Assembly: GCF_002419815.1 (NCBI RefSeq) | Contig: NZ_DIGV01000013.1 | Location: 1-64,000, forward strand | Reading direction: 5' to 3' | Length of the DNA: 64,000 nt | Origin: Brevundimonas sp. UBA5713 | GTDB taxonomy: Bacteria; Pseudomonadota; Alphaproteobacteria; Caulobacterales; Caulobacteraceae | Shown: positions 24,296 to 33,196 of the stretch, one piece after another | Layout: every line of letters begins with the position of its first letter | How positions within the stretch are numbered: the stretch's first letter is position 1 | The notes under the pieces: generated by a model | The model's database searches: none | Told to the model about the DNA's origin: nothing | Seen by the model: only the letters and a program-made list of their open reading frames with translations | Program-made: the position numbers and the translations under genes

Positions 24296-26134
24296 ATGCG
24301 CCGTATTTTGATTTCTTCCGTGGCTGCACTGGCTTTGTCGGCTGTGGCACCGATGGCCGTGGCCGCTCCGGCGGCTGCGCCCGCCGTGGCCAGCGCCCAG
24401 AGCGAGGACGCCCGTCTGGCCGAGTGGTTCGAGGCCGCCTATCAGGCCCGCCTGTCGCTGAGCCCGCAACAGATGACCTCGATGGGTCTGAAAACGGACT
24501 ATGACAAGCTGGACGACCAGTCGCCGGAGGCACAGGCCCGTTCGCTGGCTCTGGCCGAGGCGCAACTGGCCGAACTGAAGTCGTCTTTTGACGTCAGCAA
24601 GTTGTCGACCCAGAACCAGCTGTCGGTGCGTCTGTTCGAATATCAGGTCGAGCAGCAGCGCCTGTCGGCGCAATGGCGCGACTGGGGCTTCCAGTTTGCC
24701 GCCAACGGCAACCCGACCACCACCCTGCCGGTGTTTCTGATCAACAACCACCGCGTGACCAGCGTGTCGGATGCCGAGGCCTATGTGGCCCGTCTGGTCG
24801 ATACCGAGCGCTATATGGGTCAGGTGGCGGCTACCCTGCGTGACCGCACGGCCAAGGGGATTGTCTCGCCGATCTTCGTGTTCGAACCCAGCATCGACAA
24901 CACCCGCGCCGTCATCCAGGGCGCGCCGTTCGAAGGCGCGGGCGTCAATCCGGTGTGGGAGGACTTCCAGAAGAAGGTCAGCGCCCTCGATACCGATCAG
25001 GCCACCAAGGATCGCCTGCTGGCCTCGGCCCAAGCGGCTCTCACCGGCCCGTACAAGCGCGGTTTTGAAACCGTCCTGACCGCACTGGGCGAAGCGCAGG
25101 CCAAGGCTGACAGCAATGACGGCGTGTGGCGCCTGCCGGACGGCGAGGCCTACTACAACTCGCGTCTGAAGTTCTCGACCACCACCAATCTGACCGCCGA
25201 TGAAATCCACAACATCGGTCTGGCCGAAGTGGCCCGCATTCAGGCCGATATGGAGAAGATCAAAGAGCAGGTCGGCTTTAGCGGCACCCTGCAAGAGTTC
25301 TTCACCTTCATCAAAACCGACCCGCAGTTCCAGTATCCGAACACGCCGGAAGGCAAGGAAGCCTTCCTCGAGGACGCGCGCGGCTATGTGAACCGTGTGA
25401 TGGAGATCGCCCCGCAGTGGTTCTCCATCCTGCCGAAGGCCAAGCTGGAAGTGCGTGCGGTCGAGCCGTTCCGCGAAGCCACCGCCTCGGTCGCCTTCTA
25501 CAACCGTCCGGCACCGGACGGCTCGCGTCCGGGCATCTACTATATGAACCTGTCGGACATGACGCAGGTACTGAAGCCGCAGGTTGAAGGCATCAGCCTG
25601 CACGAAGGCGCGCCGGGCCACCACTTCCAGATCGCCTATGCTCAGGAAATGGAGGGTGTGCCCTCCTTCCGTCGCTTTGGCGGCTATGGCGTCTATTCGG
25701 AAGGCTGGGGCCTGTATTCCGAGCAGCTGGGCAAGGAGATGGGCTTCTATCAGGACCCGTACTCGGACTTTGGCCGTCTCTCGACCGAGCTGTGGCGCGC
25801 CGTGCGTCTGGTGCTGGACACCGGCCTGCACGCCAAGCGCTGGAGCCGCGAGGACGCTATTTCCTACTTCCGCCAGAACTCGCTGCTGTCTGAGCGCGAC
25901 ATCGTCAAGGAAGTCGAGCGCTACATCACCAATCCGGGTCAGGCGACCAGCTATAAGATCGGCGAGCTGAAGATCTTCGAACTGCGTCGCAAGGCGCAGG
26001 CGGCGCTGGGTGACAAGTTCAACATCCGTGACTTCCACACGGTGGTTCTGGGCTCGGGCGCTGTGCCGCTCGAAGTTCTGGAAGAGCAGGTCGATGCGTG
26101 GATCGCTGCTGGCGGCGGTCATCCGAGCCTGTAA
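24296..26134 (+). CDS. DUF885 family protein, exported (putative metallopeptidase)
   Basis: A 612-residue protein with a Sec signal (LISSVAALALSAVAPMAVAA). The DUF885 signature is complete: SLHEGAPGHHFQIAYAQEM (H-E-x-x-x-G-H-H), GGYGVYSEGWGLYSEQLG, TGLHAKRWSREDAI and YITNPGQATSYKIGELKI. The HE-GHH motif and downstream glutamate suggest a zinc-dependent hydrolase. GGGGAG lies 5 bases before the ATG. A paralogue with a Tat signal is encoded at 41561-43348. Confidence 0.9.
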   Translation: MRRILISSVAALALSAVAPMAVAAPAAAPAVASAQSEDARLAEWFEAAYQARLSLSPQQMTSMGLKTDYDKLDDQSPEAQARSLALAEAQLAELKSSFDVSKLSTQNQLSVRLFEYQVEQQRLSAQWRDWGFQFAANGNPTTTLPVFLINNHRVTSVSDAEAYVARLVDTERYMGQVAATLRDRTAKGIVSPIFVFEPSIDNTRAVIQGAPFEGAGVNPVWEDFQKKVSALDTDQATKDRLLASAQAALTGPYKRGFETVLTALGEAQAKADSNDGVWRLPDGEAYYNSRLKFSTTTNLTADEIHNIGLAEVARIQADMEKIKEQVGFSGTLQEFFTFIKTDPQFQYPNTPEGKEAFLEDARGYVNRVMEIAPQWFSILPKAKLEVRAVEPFREATASVAFYNRPAPDGSRPGIYYMNLSDMTQVLKPQVEGISLHEGAPGHHFQIAYAQEMEGVPSFRRFGGYGVYSEGWGLYSEQLGKEMGFYQDPYSDFGRLSTELWRAVRLVLDTGLHAKRWSREDAISYFRQNSLLSERDIVKEVERYITNPGQATSYKIGELKIFELRRKAQAALGDKFNIRDFHTVVLGSGAVPLEVLEEQVDAWIAAGGGHPSL

Positions 26135-26160
26135 GAAAACAGGCGCGTAAGCGACACGGG

Positions 26161-26192
26161 GGCGGGAGGTTTCAGACCTTCCGCCCTTTTGC
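26161..26192 (+). terminator. Terminator after DUF885 gene, followed by a second hairpin
   Basis: GGCGGGAGGT / ACCTTCCGCC hairpin with TTTTGCTTTT behind it. A further 7-base dyad CCCTCTC (26198-26204) / GAGAGGG (26219-26225) lies just before trmD. Confidence 0.75.
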
Positions 26193-26245
26193 TTTTGCCC
26201 TCTCTCTCTTTTGCTTTTGAGAGGGTTCGGCGCTAAAGGCCGCGC

Positions 26246-26956
26246 ATGGCTTTTACCGCAACCGTCCTGACCATGTTCCCCGAGGCCTTTCCGGGCCCGC
26301 TCGGCGTGTCGCTGATCGGCACCGCATGGCGCGAGAAGGGGCTGTGGAATCTGGAAACGCTGGACATTCGCGCGTTTTCCGAGGATAAGCGCGGCTTCCT
26401 GGACGACACCCCTGCGGGTGGCGGTTCGGGTCAGGTACTCAAAGCGGACGTGGTGGCAAGGGCTTTAGACAGCCTTGAAGGTCCCCCTCGGCCGCTTTTG
26501 TACATGAGCGCACGCGGCAGGCCCCTGACGCAGGCGCGAGTGAAGGAGTGGGCGAAAGCCGACGGTATCGTCGTGCTGTGCGGCCGTTTCGAGGGGGTGG
26601 ACCAGCGGGTACTTGATGCGCGCGGGTTCGAGGAGGTCTCCGTCGGAAACGCGGTCCTTGCCGGTGGCGAGGCAGCGGCCATGGTGGCGATCGAGGCGTG
26701 CGTCCGGTTGGTGCCGGGGGTCTTGGGTGCGGCGGAAAGCCTGACGTCCGAGAGCTTCGAAGACAACCTTCTTGAATATCCGCAGTACACGCGACCGCGG
26801 ACGTTCGAGGGGCACGAGATTCCCGAGGTTCTGCTGTCGGGCGATCATAAAAAGATCGCAAAATGGCGTCAGGAACAGCGGGAAATCACAACGCGGGAAC
26901 GGCGCCCAGACCTCTGGGAGCAGTATCTCGCCAACTTACAGGTAAAGAGCAAATAA
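26246..26956 (+). CDS. trmD: tRNA (guanine-N1)-methyltransferase TrmD
   Basis: A 236-residue SPOUT enzyme that makes m1G37 in tRNAs. Motifs: TMFPEAFPGPLGVSLIG, DDTPAGGGSGQVLKADV, LCGRFEGVDQRVLDAR, SVGNAVLAGGEAAAMVAIEA and YPQYTRPRTFEGHEIPEVLL, with the trefoil-knot SAM site. It is followed 16 bases later by rplS. The usual upstream neighbours rpsP and rimM are absent here. Confidence 0.97.
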   Translation: MAFTATVLTMFPEAFPGPLGVSLIGTAWREKGLWNLETLDIRAFSEDKRGFLDDTPAGGGSGQVLKADVVARALDSLEGPPRPLLYMSARGRPLTQARVKEWAKADGIVVLCGRFEGVDQRVLDARGFEEVSVGNAVLAGGEAAAMVAIEACVRLVPGVLGAAESLTSESFEDNLLEYPQYTRPRTFEGHEIPEVLLSGDHKKIAKWRQEQREITTRERRPDLWEQYLANLQVKSK

Positions 26957-26972
26957 GCTCCGGAGATAGACC

Positions 26973-27383
26973 ATGAATATCGTTCAGCAACTCGCTGCCG
27001 AAGAAAAAGCCCGCCTGCTCGAAGGCAAGACCATTCCGGATTTCCAACCGGGCGACACCCTGCGCGTGAACGTGCGCATTAAAGAAGGTGAGCGCGAGCG
27101 TATCCAGGCCTTTGAAGGCGTCTGCATCGCCCGTGATGGCGGCGGCATCAACGAGACCTTCACGGTCCGCAAGATTTCGTTCGGTGAAGGCGTCGAGCGT
27201 CGCTTCCCGATCCTGTCGCCGAACGTTGAGTCGATCGAAGTGAAGCGCCGCGGTGTCGTCCGTCGCGCCAAGCTGTACTACCTGCGCGACCGTCGCGGTA
27301 AGTCGGCCCGTATCGCCGAACGTCAGACCGCTCGCAAGGTCGCCGTTCCGGTCACCGGCACTGAAGAGTCGACCGAAGGCTAA
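26973..27383 (+). CDS. rplS: 50S ribosomal protein L19
   Basis: A 136-residue L19. It begins MNIVQQLAAEEKARLLEG, contains FQPGDTLRVNVRIKEGERER, FEGVCIARDGGGINETFTVR and RRGVVRRAKLYYLRDRRGKS. The tail after about residue 118 is an alphaproteobacterial extension. GGAGA precedes the ATG. Second gene of a trmD-rplS operon, with a terminator behind. Confidence 0.98.
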   Translation: MNIVQQLAAEEKARLLEGKTIPDFQPGDTLRVNVRIKEGERERIQAFEGVCIARDGGGINETFTVRKISFGEGVERRFPILSPNVESIEVKRRGVVRRAKLYYLRDRRGKSARIAERQTARKVAVPVTGTEESTEG

Positions 27384-27403
27384 GATCAGCCCTTCGCTGA
27401 TAA

Positions 27404-27438
27404 TGAAAAACCCCGTCGCGGATGCGGCGGGGTTTTTT
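27404..27438. terminator. Terminator after rplS
   Basis: AAAAACCCCGTCGC / GCGGCGGGGTTTTTT hairpin; A-tract on one side and T6 on the other, so it may also act on the converging PA2169-type gene. Confidence 0.85.
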
Positions 27439-27459
27439 GCTGTCCGGACCCTGGATCCG

Positions 27460-27942
27460 TCAGTTCGGGGCGTGTGGGTCCGCGCTCTGGTCATGCGGGT
27501 CCAGATAGTCGCTCAGCGCAGCCAGATCGCTTTCGGCGGCGATGATCTGGTCCAGTCCGCGACGGATGGTCTCGCGGGTGGTGGCCGACAGCTTCTGGTC
27601 GTTGCGAGCGTTCTCGAACTGACCCTTCAGCTTGGCCTCGGCGTTCTGGACCATTTCAAAAGCGGACTTCTGGCTACCCAGTACCGCCTGGGTGAAGCCG
27701 TTGAAGGCGCGCGAGGCCTTGGCGAGGATCGAGCCGTTGTCCTCGGGCGTGCCGCCCCGGTCACGAACCTCCTGTTTCAGGGCTTCGGCTATGTCGAGGC
27801 GTTCCGCAGCGCGGCGCTCGAACCATTGGCTGTAGCGCGGGTCGTTGGTCTGGTCGGAGGCTCCGCGATAACCGTCGGCGCAATCGATCAGGCCTTCGAT
27901 AAGGGAGTTCAGCACTTTGATATCGTGACTGTTGGCGCTCAT
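27460..27942 (-). CDS. PA2169-type four-helix-bundle protein (DUF2383)
   Basis: A 160-residue protein beginning MSANSHDIKVLNSLIEGLID. HDIKVLNSLIEGLIDCADGY and the helical remainder (ERLDIAEALKQEVRDRGG, ETIRRGLDQIIAAESDLAAL) match the ferritin-like PA2169/DUF2383 family, often stress-linked but without known activity. The frame runs further upstream into the dioxygenase gene in another frame; the ATG at 27942, preceded by a GGAG, is the real start. It lies 56 bases after the dioxygenase gene on the same strand. Confidence 0.85.
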   Translation of the reverse strand: MSANSHDIKVLNSLIEGLIDCADGYRGASDQTNDPRYSQWFERRAAERLDIAEALKQEVRDRGGTPEDNGSILAKASRAFNGFTQAVLGSQKSAFEMVQNAEAKLKGQFENARNDQKLSATTRETIRRGLDQIIAAESDLAALSDYLDPHDQSADPHAPN

Positions 27943-27998
27943 GGGGAGGAGGCTCCTTTCTGGAGACTTTTGAACGCCCTCGATGGCCCACAGGTTGC

Positions 27999-28841
27999 TT
28001 ATAGCTGCGTCCGCAGGCTCCACAGTTCGGGAAAGCAGCGGCGTTTCAGCGTCTCGACCAGATAGCCGACCCCGTCCGTACCGCCCGTGCCCATCTTGCG
28101 CCCGATGATGCGCTCGACGGTGACAATGTGCTTGTGACGCCATGTCAGCAGGGCATCGTCCATGTCCACCAGCTTTTCCGCGAGTTGGTACAGCGGCCAC
28201 CAGCGTTCGGTGTTGCGATAGACCTCCAGCCAAGCAGCCTCGACCGCCGGATGGGCCTCATACTGGGTGGAGACGTCGCGGTTCAGCACCTCTTCGGGAA
28301 TGTGCAATCCGGCCAGATGCAGCTGGCGCAGGGCATCGTCATAAACGGACGGGGCTTCCAGCGCGGCCTTGAGCGCGGCATGGGCCTGTGGCCGCTCGGC
28401 ATGAAAGCGCAGGAAGCGCGGGTCTTTTAGACCCAGCATGGTTTCCAGACGGCGGAACTGGTCGCTCTGGAAGCCGGACGATGCGCCAAGGTCGCCACGG
28501 AATTTCAGATAGTCGGCAGGCGTCATGGTCGCCAGAATGTCCCAGCTCTGGGTCATCACCGCCTGAATACGGCTGACGCGGGCCAGCGACTTATAGGCGG
28601 GCACCAGATCGCCAGCGCGGATCAGCGACTGGGCCAGCGCCACCTCGTGCAGGATCTGCTTGAGCCACAGTTCCTTGGTCTGGTGGATGATGACGAAGAG
28701 CATTTCGTCATGTTGGTCGGTGCGCGGGCTTTGCGCACCGAGCAGCTGATCCAGCGACAGATAGCCCGCATAGGTCACGCCCTGAGGTTCGTGGCGCGCA
28801 TTTTCGATCGACTGGCTTCGGATATCGTTGGCTTGGGTCAT
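27999..28841 (-). CDS. kynA: Tryptophan 2,3-dioxygenase
   Basis: A 280-residue haem enzyme opening the indole ring of tryptophan to N-formylkynurenine. Family motifs: TYAGYLSLDQLLGAQ, HDEMLFVIIHQTKELWLKQI, FRGDLGASSGFQSDQFRRLE and WRHKHIVTVERIIGRKMGTG with the distal TGGT-like segment. Kynurenine formamidase and kynureninase genes are not adjacent, so the pathway continues elsewhere. The following PA2169-type gene on the same strand may share its transcript. Confidence 0.97.
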   Translation of the reverse strand: MTQANDIRSQSIENARHEPQGVTYAGYLSLDQLLGAQSPRTDQHDEMLFVIIHQTKELWLKQILHEVALAQSLIRAGDLVPAYKSLARVSRIQAVMTQSWDILATMTPADYLKFRGDLGASSGFQSDQFRRLETMLGLKDPRFLRFHAERPQAHAALKAALEAPSVYDDALRQLHLAGLHIPEEVLNRDVSTQYEAHPAVEAAWLEVYRNTERWWPLYQLAEKLVDMDDALLTWRHKHIVTVERIIGRKMGTGGTDGVGYLVETLKRRCFPELWSLRTQL

Positions 28842-28872
28842 GGGTCCTGTATCGCCCGTTTGAAGCGAAATT

Positions 28873-28903
28873 GGAAACGCCCCGCCGGATGAGGGACGGG
28901 GCG
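28873..28903 (-). terminator. Probable terminator of the CHAP gene
   Basis: ACGCCCCG / CGGGGCGT arms around about 12 bases, lying 28 bases beyond the CHAP stop codon on the minus strand. The T-tract is weak. Confidence 0.5.
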
Positions 28904-28930
28904 TGTTCGCAGTCTGCGATGGCAGGATTT

Positions 28931-29452
28931 TTACTGGCCGGCGGTCACTTCGGCGACTGCATCGCGACCGGCAGCAGCAGCCTCGGCAGCGGTTTTGTAG
29001 ATGAAGCCGTAGGTCGGATATTCGGTGGTGCCTAGATCGTTGATCGGATTGTACCAGACCTTGACGCGGCTCCAGTTGCCTTGGTCGGAAACGTCTACGA
29101 CGGTGACGTTCTCCTCGACCTTGCCGCGGCTTCCGCCCCAGTTGGCGTGGGTGACGCGGATCACCCGATCAGTCAGAACATCGGAGACAACCGCCACGTG
29201 GCCCGCGCGCATACGGCCATGGGGTTGGAAGACGAGAACCGAACCGGTTTCCGGCGAAGTGCCGGTACGGAAGCGGTCTACGGCCTGACGCCACCAGGTC
29301 CACGCATCACCGAAAATCTGGATGCCGGAGAACATTCGGGCAAAGGTGACGCACTGCCAGTAAGGGTCGCGTGCTTCCACCTGCACCGGAGTGGCAAGCG
29401 TGAAAAATCCGAGGGTTGCCGCAAGAGCGGCGGCGGTGAGCCGTTTCATCAT
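28931..29452 (-). CDS. Secreted CHAP-domain amidase
   Basis: A 173-residue protein with a signal peptide (LTAAALAATLGFFTLATPV). CHAP catalytic residues are visible: the nucleophile in DPYWQCVTFARMFSG, the histidine in RAGHVAVVSDVL and the polar residue in VTHANWGG. CHAP enzymes cut peptidoglycan peptides or amides. It lacks any cell-wall binding domain, so it is a minimal enzyme as in other Caulobacterales CHAP proteins. Encoded alone. Confidence 0.88.
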   Translation of the reverse strand: MMKRLTAAALAATLGFFTLATPVQVEARDPYWQCVTFARMFSGIQIFGDAWTWWRQAVDRFRTGTSPETGSVLVFQPHGRMRAGHVAVVSDVLTDRVIRVTHANWGGSRGKVEENVTVVDVSDQGNWSRVKVWYNPINDLGTTEYPTYGFIYKTAAEAAAAGRDAVAEVTAGQ

Positions 29453-29552
29453 CTGGCGTGCTCCTGACTTCGGGGTGGTCAGATTACTAGAGCATGATCA
29501 CCAAAGGTTGAAGCTTTGTTTCAGAGCGTAACGGAAAAAATCCACACGAAAC

Positions 29553-30632
29553 CTAGGAGATCGACGGTTGGGAAGGTGAGACCTGCCGGATGGCGCGCCT
29601 CGCAGGCTGCTCGATCAACCGGTGCGCGATGGCGGCCAAACCCAGCAATCCCAGGATCAGAAGGCTCCATAGGGGCCAGCTAAACACCTTGTCGGCACTG
29701 CCTGTCAGCCGCGCCATCAGATTGACCGACAGCATCAGCCACGGGGCTGAAAAAATATAAACGGCATAGCTGATTTCGCCCAGCCACACCGTCGGACGGT
29801 ACGCCAATAGGCCCGCGTGGCGATCATTCAGGCCCGCCAAGGACACGATCAGACTGCCCGCCGACAGCACGGTTAGAAGGTCCGATCCGATCAATCCCGC
29901 GCTCAGGATCATCATGGCCGCCCCGATCCCGATGCCTACCCAAGGCCGCGACGGCCTGTGCTGGCGATAGGCCAGATACAGGGCACAGCCATAGGCAAAA
30001 CAGGGCACGATCCGCAGCGCGCCCCAGTGATAGGTCGCCTGCGTCAGCGCGGACCCCGTCAGGCGCGGAAAGCCGAGATAGAGGCCGATCATCAGTCCGA
30101 TGGCCAGACCCAGCGCGATCAGCGGTCTTTGCCTTAACCGCCACGTGACCAGCGCATAGGCGGGAAAGGTCAGATAGGCGAACCACTCGGCCGACACCGA
30201 CCATGACGGATGGTTCCAGCCCGCAACATCGGTCACGCCCCAGGCATTGATCATCAGCAGATTGGGGATCAGGCTGGGCCAGTGCAGCACATTGTCGCTG
30301 ATGGCGATGCCCGCAGCCGAGGCCGCCAGCCCCGAGACCAGTACCGTCAATAGCGCGGCCAGATGCAGCGGATAGATGCGCGCCAGCCTCGCAGCGACAA
30401 AAGCGCGGTAGGAAAACCGCTTCTGGCCGAAACGCTCCAGATAGACGTGGGCGATAATGAAGCCCGACAGCACAAAAAACAGCTCCACCCCCAGATAGCC
30501 CTTGGCGATGATCATCGGCGTGCCCGCCACGTCCAGATGCGGCCAAAAACTGAACAGCGCGACCCACAGGGCCGCGACAAAGCGCAGGCTGGTCAGCGGC
30601 TTCAGGTTTCGGGGTGTGTTGATCTGGAGCAT
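29553..30632 (-). CDS. Acyltransferase 3 family membrane protein (OafA/YrhL-like)
   Basis: A 359-residue protein with about ten helices. It starts LKPLTSLRFVAALWVALFSF with a conserved arginine and a WPH histidine, followed by GYLGVELFFVLSGFIIAHVY, the second hallmark. These enzymes O-acylate surface glycans or lipids. The ATG at 30632 begins next to the conserved region; an upstream in-frame ATG at 30710 adds an arginine-rich stretch that looks untranslated. No glycan-synthesis genes adjoin, so the acceptor is unknown. Confidence 0.88.
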   Translation of the reverse strand: MLQINTPRNLKPLTSLRFVAALWVALFSFWPHLDVAGTPMIIAKGYLGVELFFVLSGFIIAHVYLERFGQKRFSYRAFVAARLARIYPLHLAALLTVLVSGLAASAAGIAISDNVLHWPSLIPNLLMINAWGVTDVAGWNHPSWSVSAEWFAYLTFPAYALVTWRLRQRPLIALGLAIGLMIGLYLGFPRLTGSALTQATYHWGALRIVPCFAYGCALYLAYRQHRPSRPWVGIGIGAAMMILSAGLIGSDLLTVLSAGSLIVSLAGLNDRHAGLLAYRPTVWLGEISYAVYIFSAPWLMLSVNLMARLTGSADKVFSWPLWSLLILGLLGLAAIAHRLIEQPARRAIRQVSPSQPSIS

Positions 30633-30775
30633 GTGGCGACACCGTGGGGGAGGACGGCGGAGTCGGTGCACCTTTGGTGCCAAGCGGGCGAACCAAAGCC
30701 TGTCACGCATGTTTGCAATTCGACGATTAGGCTTGTGGCATCACAACGGCCAAGGTGCGGCCTTAGACAAAGGAC

Positions 30776-31228
30776 ATGGCGATGAGCTTTCTGGATGAAC
30801 TGATGGGTAAGGGCGGCCTTCCGGGCGGGGCCGAGGCGATCGGCGGCGTACAGGAGCTGATCGAGTCCCAAGGCGGTGTGCAGGGCCTGACGCAGAAGTT
30901 CAGCGCCGGCGGTCTGGGCGATATCGCCAAGTCCTGGCTGGGCGGCGGCAACAACCTGCCGATCTCGGCCCAGCAGATCGAGGCCATCATCGGCTCTGGC
31001 CCGATCGGCCAGTTCGCGCAGAGGCTGGGTGTCTCGCCGGCTCAGGCTGCGGGGGTGCTGGCCATGGCCTTGCCGATCATTATCGACAAGCTGACGCCGG
31101 ATGGCGATGCCGCCAATCCGAAACAGGGCGTGGATATGGGCGACATCCTCGGCGGCCTGCTGGGCGGCGGTACCGGTGGCGGGCTGGGCAACCTCGGCAG
31201 CATCCTCGGCGGAATGCTGAAGAAGTAA
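30776..31228 (+). CDS. YidB family protein (DUF937)
   Basis: A 150-residue protein: MSFLDELMGKGGLPGG, SQGGVQGLTQKFSAGGLGDI, WLGGGNNLPISAQQIEAIIG and LGVSPAQAAGVLAMALPIII are DUF937/YidB family, followed by a glycine-rich tail. Role unknown. AAAGGA is 8 bases before a second ATG at 30782, which may be the real start rather than 30776. It is divergent from the acyltransferase gene and convergent with truA. Confidence 0.85.
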   Translation: MAMSFLDELMGKGGLPGGAEAIGGVQELIESQGGVQGLTQKFSAGGLGDIAKSWLGGGNNLPISAQQIEAIIGSGPIGQFAQRLGVSPAQAAGVLAMALPIIIDKLTPDGDAANPKQGVDMGDILGGLLGGGTGGGLGNLGSILGGMLKK

Positions 31229-31978
31229 TTACGCCTCTAGGTCGTAGGTGACGCCGGTCAAATACAGGCCGTCCGACGGCGCAACCGGTCCGCAACGTGT
31301 GCGGTCGGCGGCATCAAGGGCGGCCTTGAACTGTTCCGGCGTCCAGCGACCCAAGCCGACCTCGGCCAGCGATCCGGTCATGGAGCGCACCTGACGGTGC
31401 AGAAAGCTGCGCGCCTCGAACACAAGATGCACTTCCTGACCCACGCGGGTTACGCGCGCGACATCCATGGTCTTGATCGGGCTTTGCGCCTGACACTGGG
31501 CATCGCGGAAGCTGGTGAAGTCGTGCTGGCCCAGAAGGTATTGGGCCGCGACATTCATCGCCTCGGCATCCAGCTCTTTTTTAACGTGCCAGACTCGGCC
31601 TTGATCAATCGCCGGACGGCCCGGGCGATTCAGGATGCGATAGAGGTATTTGCGTCCATTGGCCGTAAAGCGCGCATGCCAGTCATCGCTGACCGGCACG
31701 CAGTCCAGCACCGAAACCGCCTCGTCCAGCATATGGGCGTTCATGGCGTTCATAACGGTGCGAGCAGGCCAGTCCTTGTCCAGATCGACATGGCAGGTCT
31801 GGCCCGTGGCGTGCACGCCCGTGTCCGTCCGGCCAGCCGCGGCGATACGCACATCCTGACCGCTGAAGGCCTTGATGGCAGCCTCCAGCGCGCCCTGAAC
31901 CGTGGGCTGATCTTTCTGGGCCTGAAAGCCGTTATAAGCCGAGCCGTCGTATTCGACCGTGAAGCGGTAGCGGGGCAT
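31229..31978 (-). CDS. truA: tRNA pseudouridine synthase A
   Basis: A 249-residue enzyme modifying U38-40 of tRNA anticodon arms. The catalytic aspartate is in AAAGRTDTGVHATGQ; other motifs are YDGSAYNGFQAQKDQPTVQG, RKYLYRILNRPGRPAI and FLHRQVRSMTGSLAEVGLG. It follows fmt by 1 base, closing the def-fmt-truA operon, and its stop codon abuts the stop of YidB gene on the other strand. Confidence 0.97.
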   Translation of the reverse strand: MPRYRFTVEYDGSAYNGFQAQKDQPTVQGALEAAIKAFSGQDVRIAAAGRTDTGVHATGQTCHVDLDKDWPARTVMNAMNAHMLDEAVSVLDCVPVSDDWHARFTANGRKYLYRILNRPGRPAIDQGRVWHVKKELDAEAMNVAAQYLLGQHDFTSFRDAQCQAQSPIKTMDVARVTRVGQEVHLVFEARSFLHRQVRSMTGSLAEVGLGRWTPEQFKAALDAADRTRCGPVAPSDGLYLTGVTYDLEA

Positions 31979-31979
31979 A

Positions 31980-32918
31980 TCAGGCGCGCTGAGCCGAACT
32001 GAAAAGACTACCGGTTTCGATCTTGAAGCCGTTCAGCAGTTCGGTGCCCGACTGCTGGGCTTTGCCCGCACGCTGGGCGCGGATCAGGCGAACGGCACCT
32101 GTACCGCAGGCAATCGTCAGGTCCTGAGCGATCAACTCGCCCGGCTGGCCCGAGCCGTCGACCACTTCTGACAGCAGCGCCTTGATGCGGACGGGCTGGC
32201 CGTCGTGCTCGACCTCGAACCATGCACCGGGGAAGGGCGACAGGCCACGGATGTGGGCGTCCACCTCGGCGGCAGGGCGGGTCCAGTCGATCTGGGCCTC
32301 GGCAGAGGTGATCTTCCTGGCGTAGGTGACTTCCCCGACCTGTTCGACTTCCTGTGCACCACCGCGCTCGATGGCGGCCAAGGCGCGCGACCACAGGGCG
32401 GCACCGGTGTGGCTCATGCGTTCGGACAGGCTGGCGGCGGTGTCTGTCGGATAGATGTCCAGCACTTCGGACAGGATGATCGCGCCTTCGTCCAAGCCCT
32501 CGCTCATGCGCATGACTTGCACCGCGGTCTGCTTGTCGCCGGCCATGATGGCGCGCTGGATCGGTGCGGCCCCGCGCCAGCGCGGCAGCATCGAACCGTG
32601 CAGGTTGAAACAGCCCAGACGCGGCGCTTCCAGCACTTCGGTTTTCAGGATTTGGCCATAGGCCACGACGATAGCGGCATCCAGATCGAGCGATTTGAAC
32701 GTCTCGATGGCCTCGTCGGATTTCATGGAGTCCGGCGTGAACACCGGCAGGCCCATCGACTCTGCAAAAGCATGGACGGGCGAGGGGGTCAGTTTCTGGC
32801 CACGGCCCTTGGGGCGCGGCGGCTGGGAATAGACCGCGACGATCTCGTGACCGGCGGCAATCAGCTCGGCCAGAGACGGCACGGCGAATTCGGGGGTTCC
32901 CATAAAGGCGAGGCGCAT
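31980..32918 (-). CDS. fmt: Methionyl-tRNA formyltransferase
   Basis: A 312-residue enzyme. Motifs: MRLAFMGTPEFAVPSLAELI, QPPRPKGRGQKLTPSPVHAF, GCFNLHGSMLPRWRGAAPIQ (catalytic SLLP-like region) and the C-terminal OB-like domain. It formylates initiator Met-tRNA, whose formyl group the upstream def product later removes. AGGAG lies 6 bases before the ATG. A 70-residue membrane-protein gene intervenes between def and fmt. Confidence 0.98.
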   Translation of the reverse strand: MRLAFMGTPEFAVPSLAELIAAGHEIVAVYSQPPRPKGRGQKLTPSPVHAFAESMGLPVFTPDSMKSDEAIETFKSLDLDAAIVVAYGQILKTEVLEAPRLGCFNLHGSMLPRWRGAAPIQRAIMAGDKQTAVQVMRMSEGLDEGAIILSEVLDIYPTDTAASLSERMSHTGAALWSRALAAIERGGAQEVEQVGEVTYARKITSAEAQIDWTRPAAEVDAHIRGLSPFPGAWFEVEHDGQPVRIKALLSEVVDGSGQPGELIAQDLTIACGTGAVRLIRAQRAGKAQQSGTELLNGFKIETGSLFSSAQRA

Positions 32919-32983
32919 GATGACTCCTTCATCCCGTGCCGGAACATGGACGGGAGGGCCTCGCCTTTAAAGGAAGGAGAGGC

Positions 32984-33196
32984 TTACTGCCAGCGGGTGT
33001 GGGTGCTGCCGTCCAGATCCCATGCGCCACCGGCGTCCAGAGCGTCGTCAAAGTCCAGCAGGCGGTCCAGCAGCAGACCGGCCACAATACCAATGGCCGC
33101 CACGCCGATCAGGGTCGCAGCCGAGGCCACGCCAACCTTTTCAGCGCGGGTCATACGGCGACGTTGGGCGGGAGTCAGTTGGCGACGACGGGTCAT
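32984..33196 (-). CDS. Small single-helix membrane protein between def and fmt, unknown
   Basis: A 70-residue protein: a very basic N-terminus (MTRRRQLTPAQRRRMTRAEK), one membrane helix (VGVASAATLIGVAAIGIVAG) and an acidic tail (LLDFDDALDAGGAWDLDG). Its ATG overlaps the def stop codon by one base, so it is probably co-translated. I know no family. Basic inside and acidic outside predicts an N-in orientation. Confidence 0.7.
   Translation of the reverse strand: MTRRRQLTPAQRRRMTRAEKVGVASAATLIGVAAIGIVAGLLLDRLLDFDDALDAGGAWDLDGSTHTRWQ

Noticed and set aside
22395..26122. Long minus-strand frames opposite the ThDP enzyme and the first DUF885 gene
   Set aside because: Mirror frames of real plus-strand genes with shadow-like composition.
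27943..28233. N-terminal extension of the PA2169-type protein into the dioxygenase gene
   Set aside because: The extra residues are out-of-frame dioxygenase sequence; the conserved start is at 27942.
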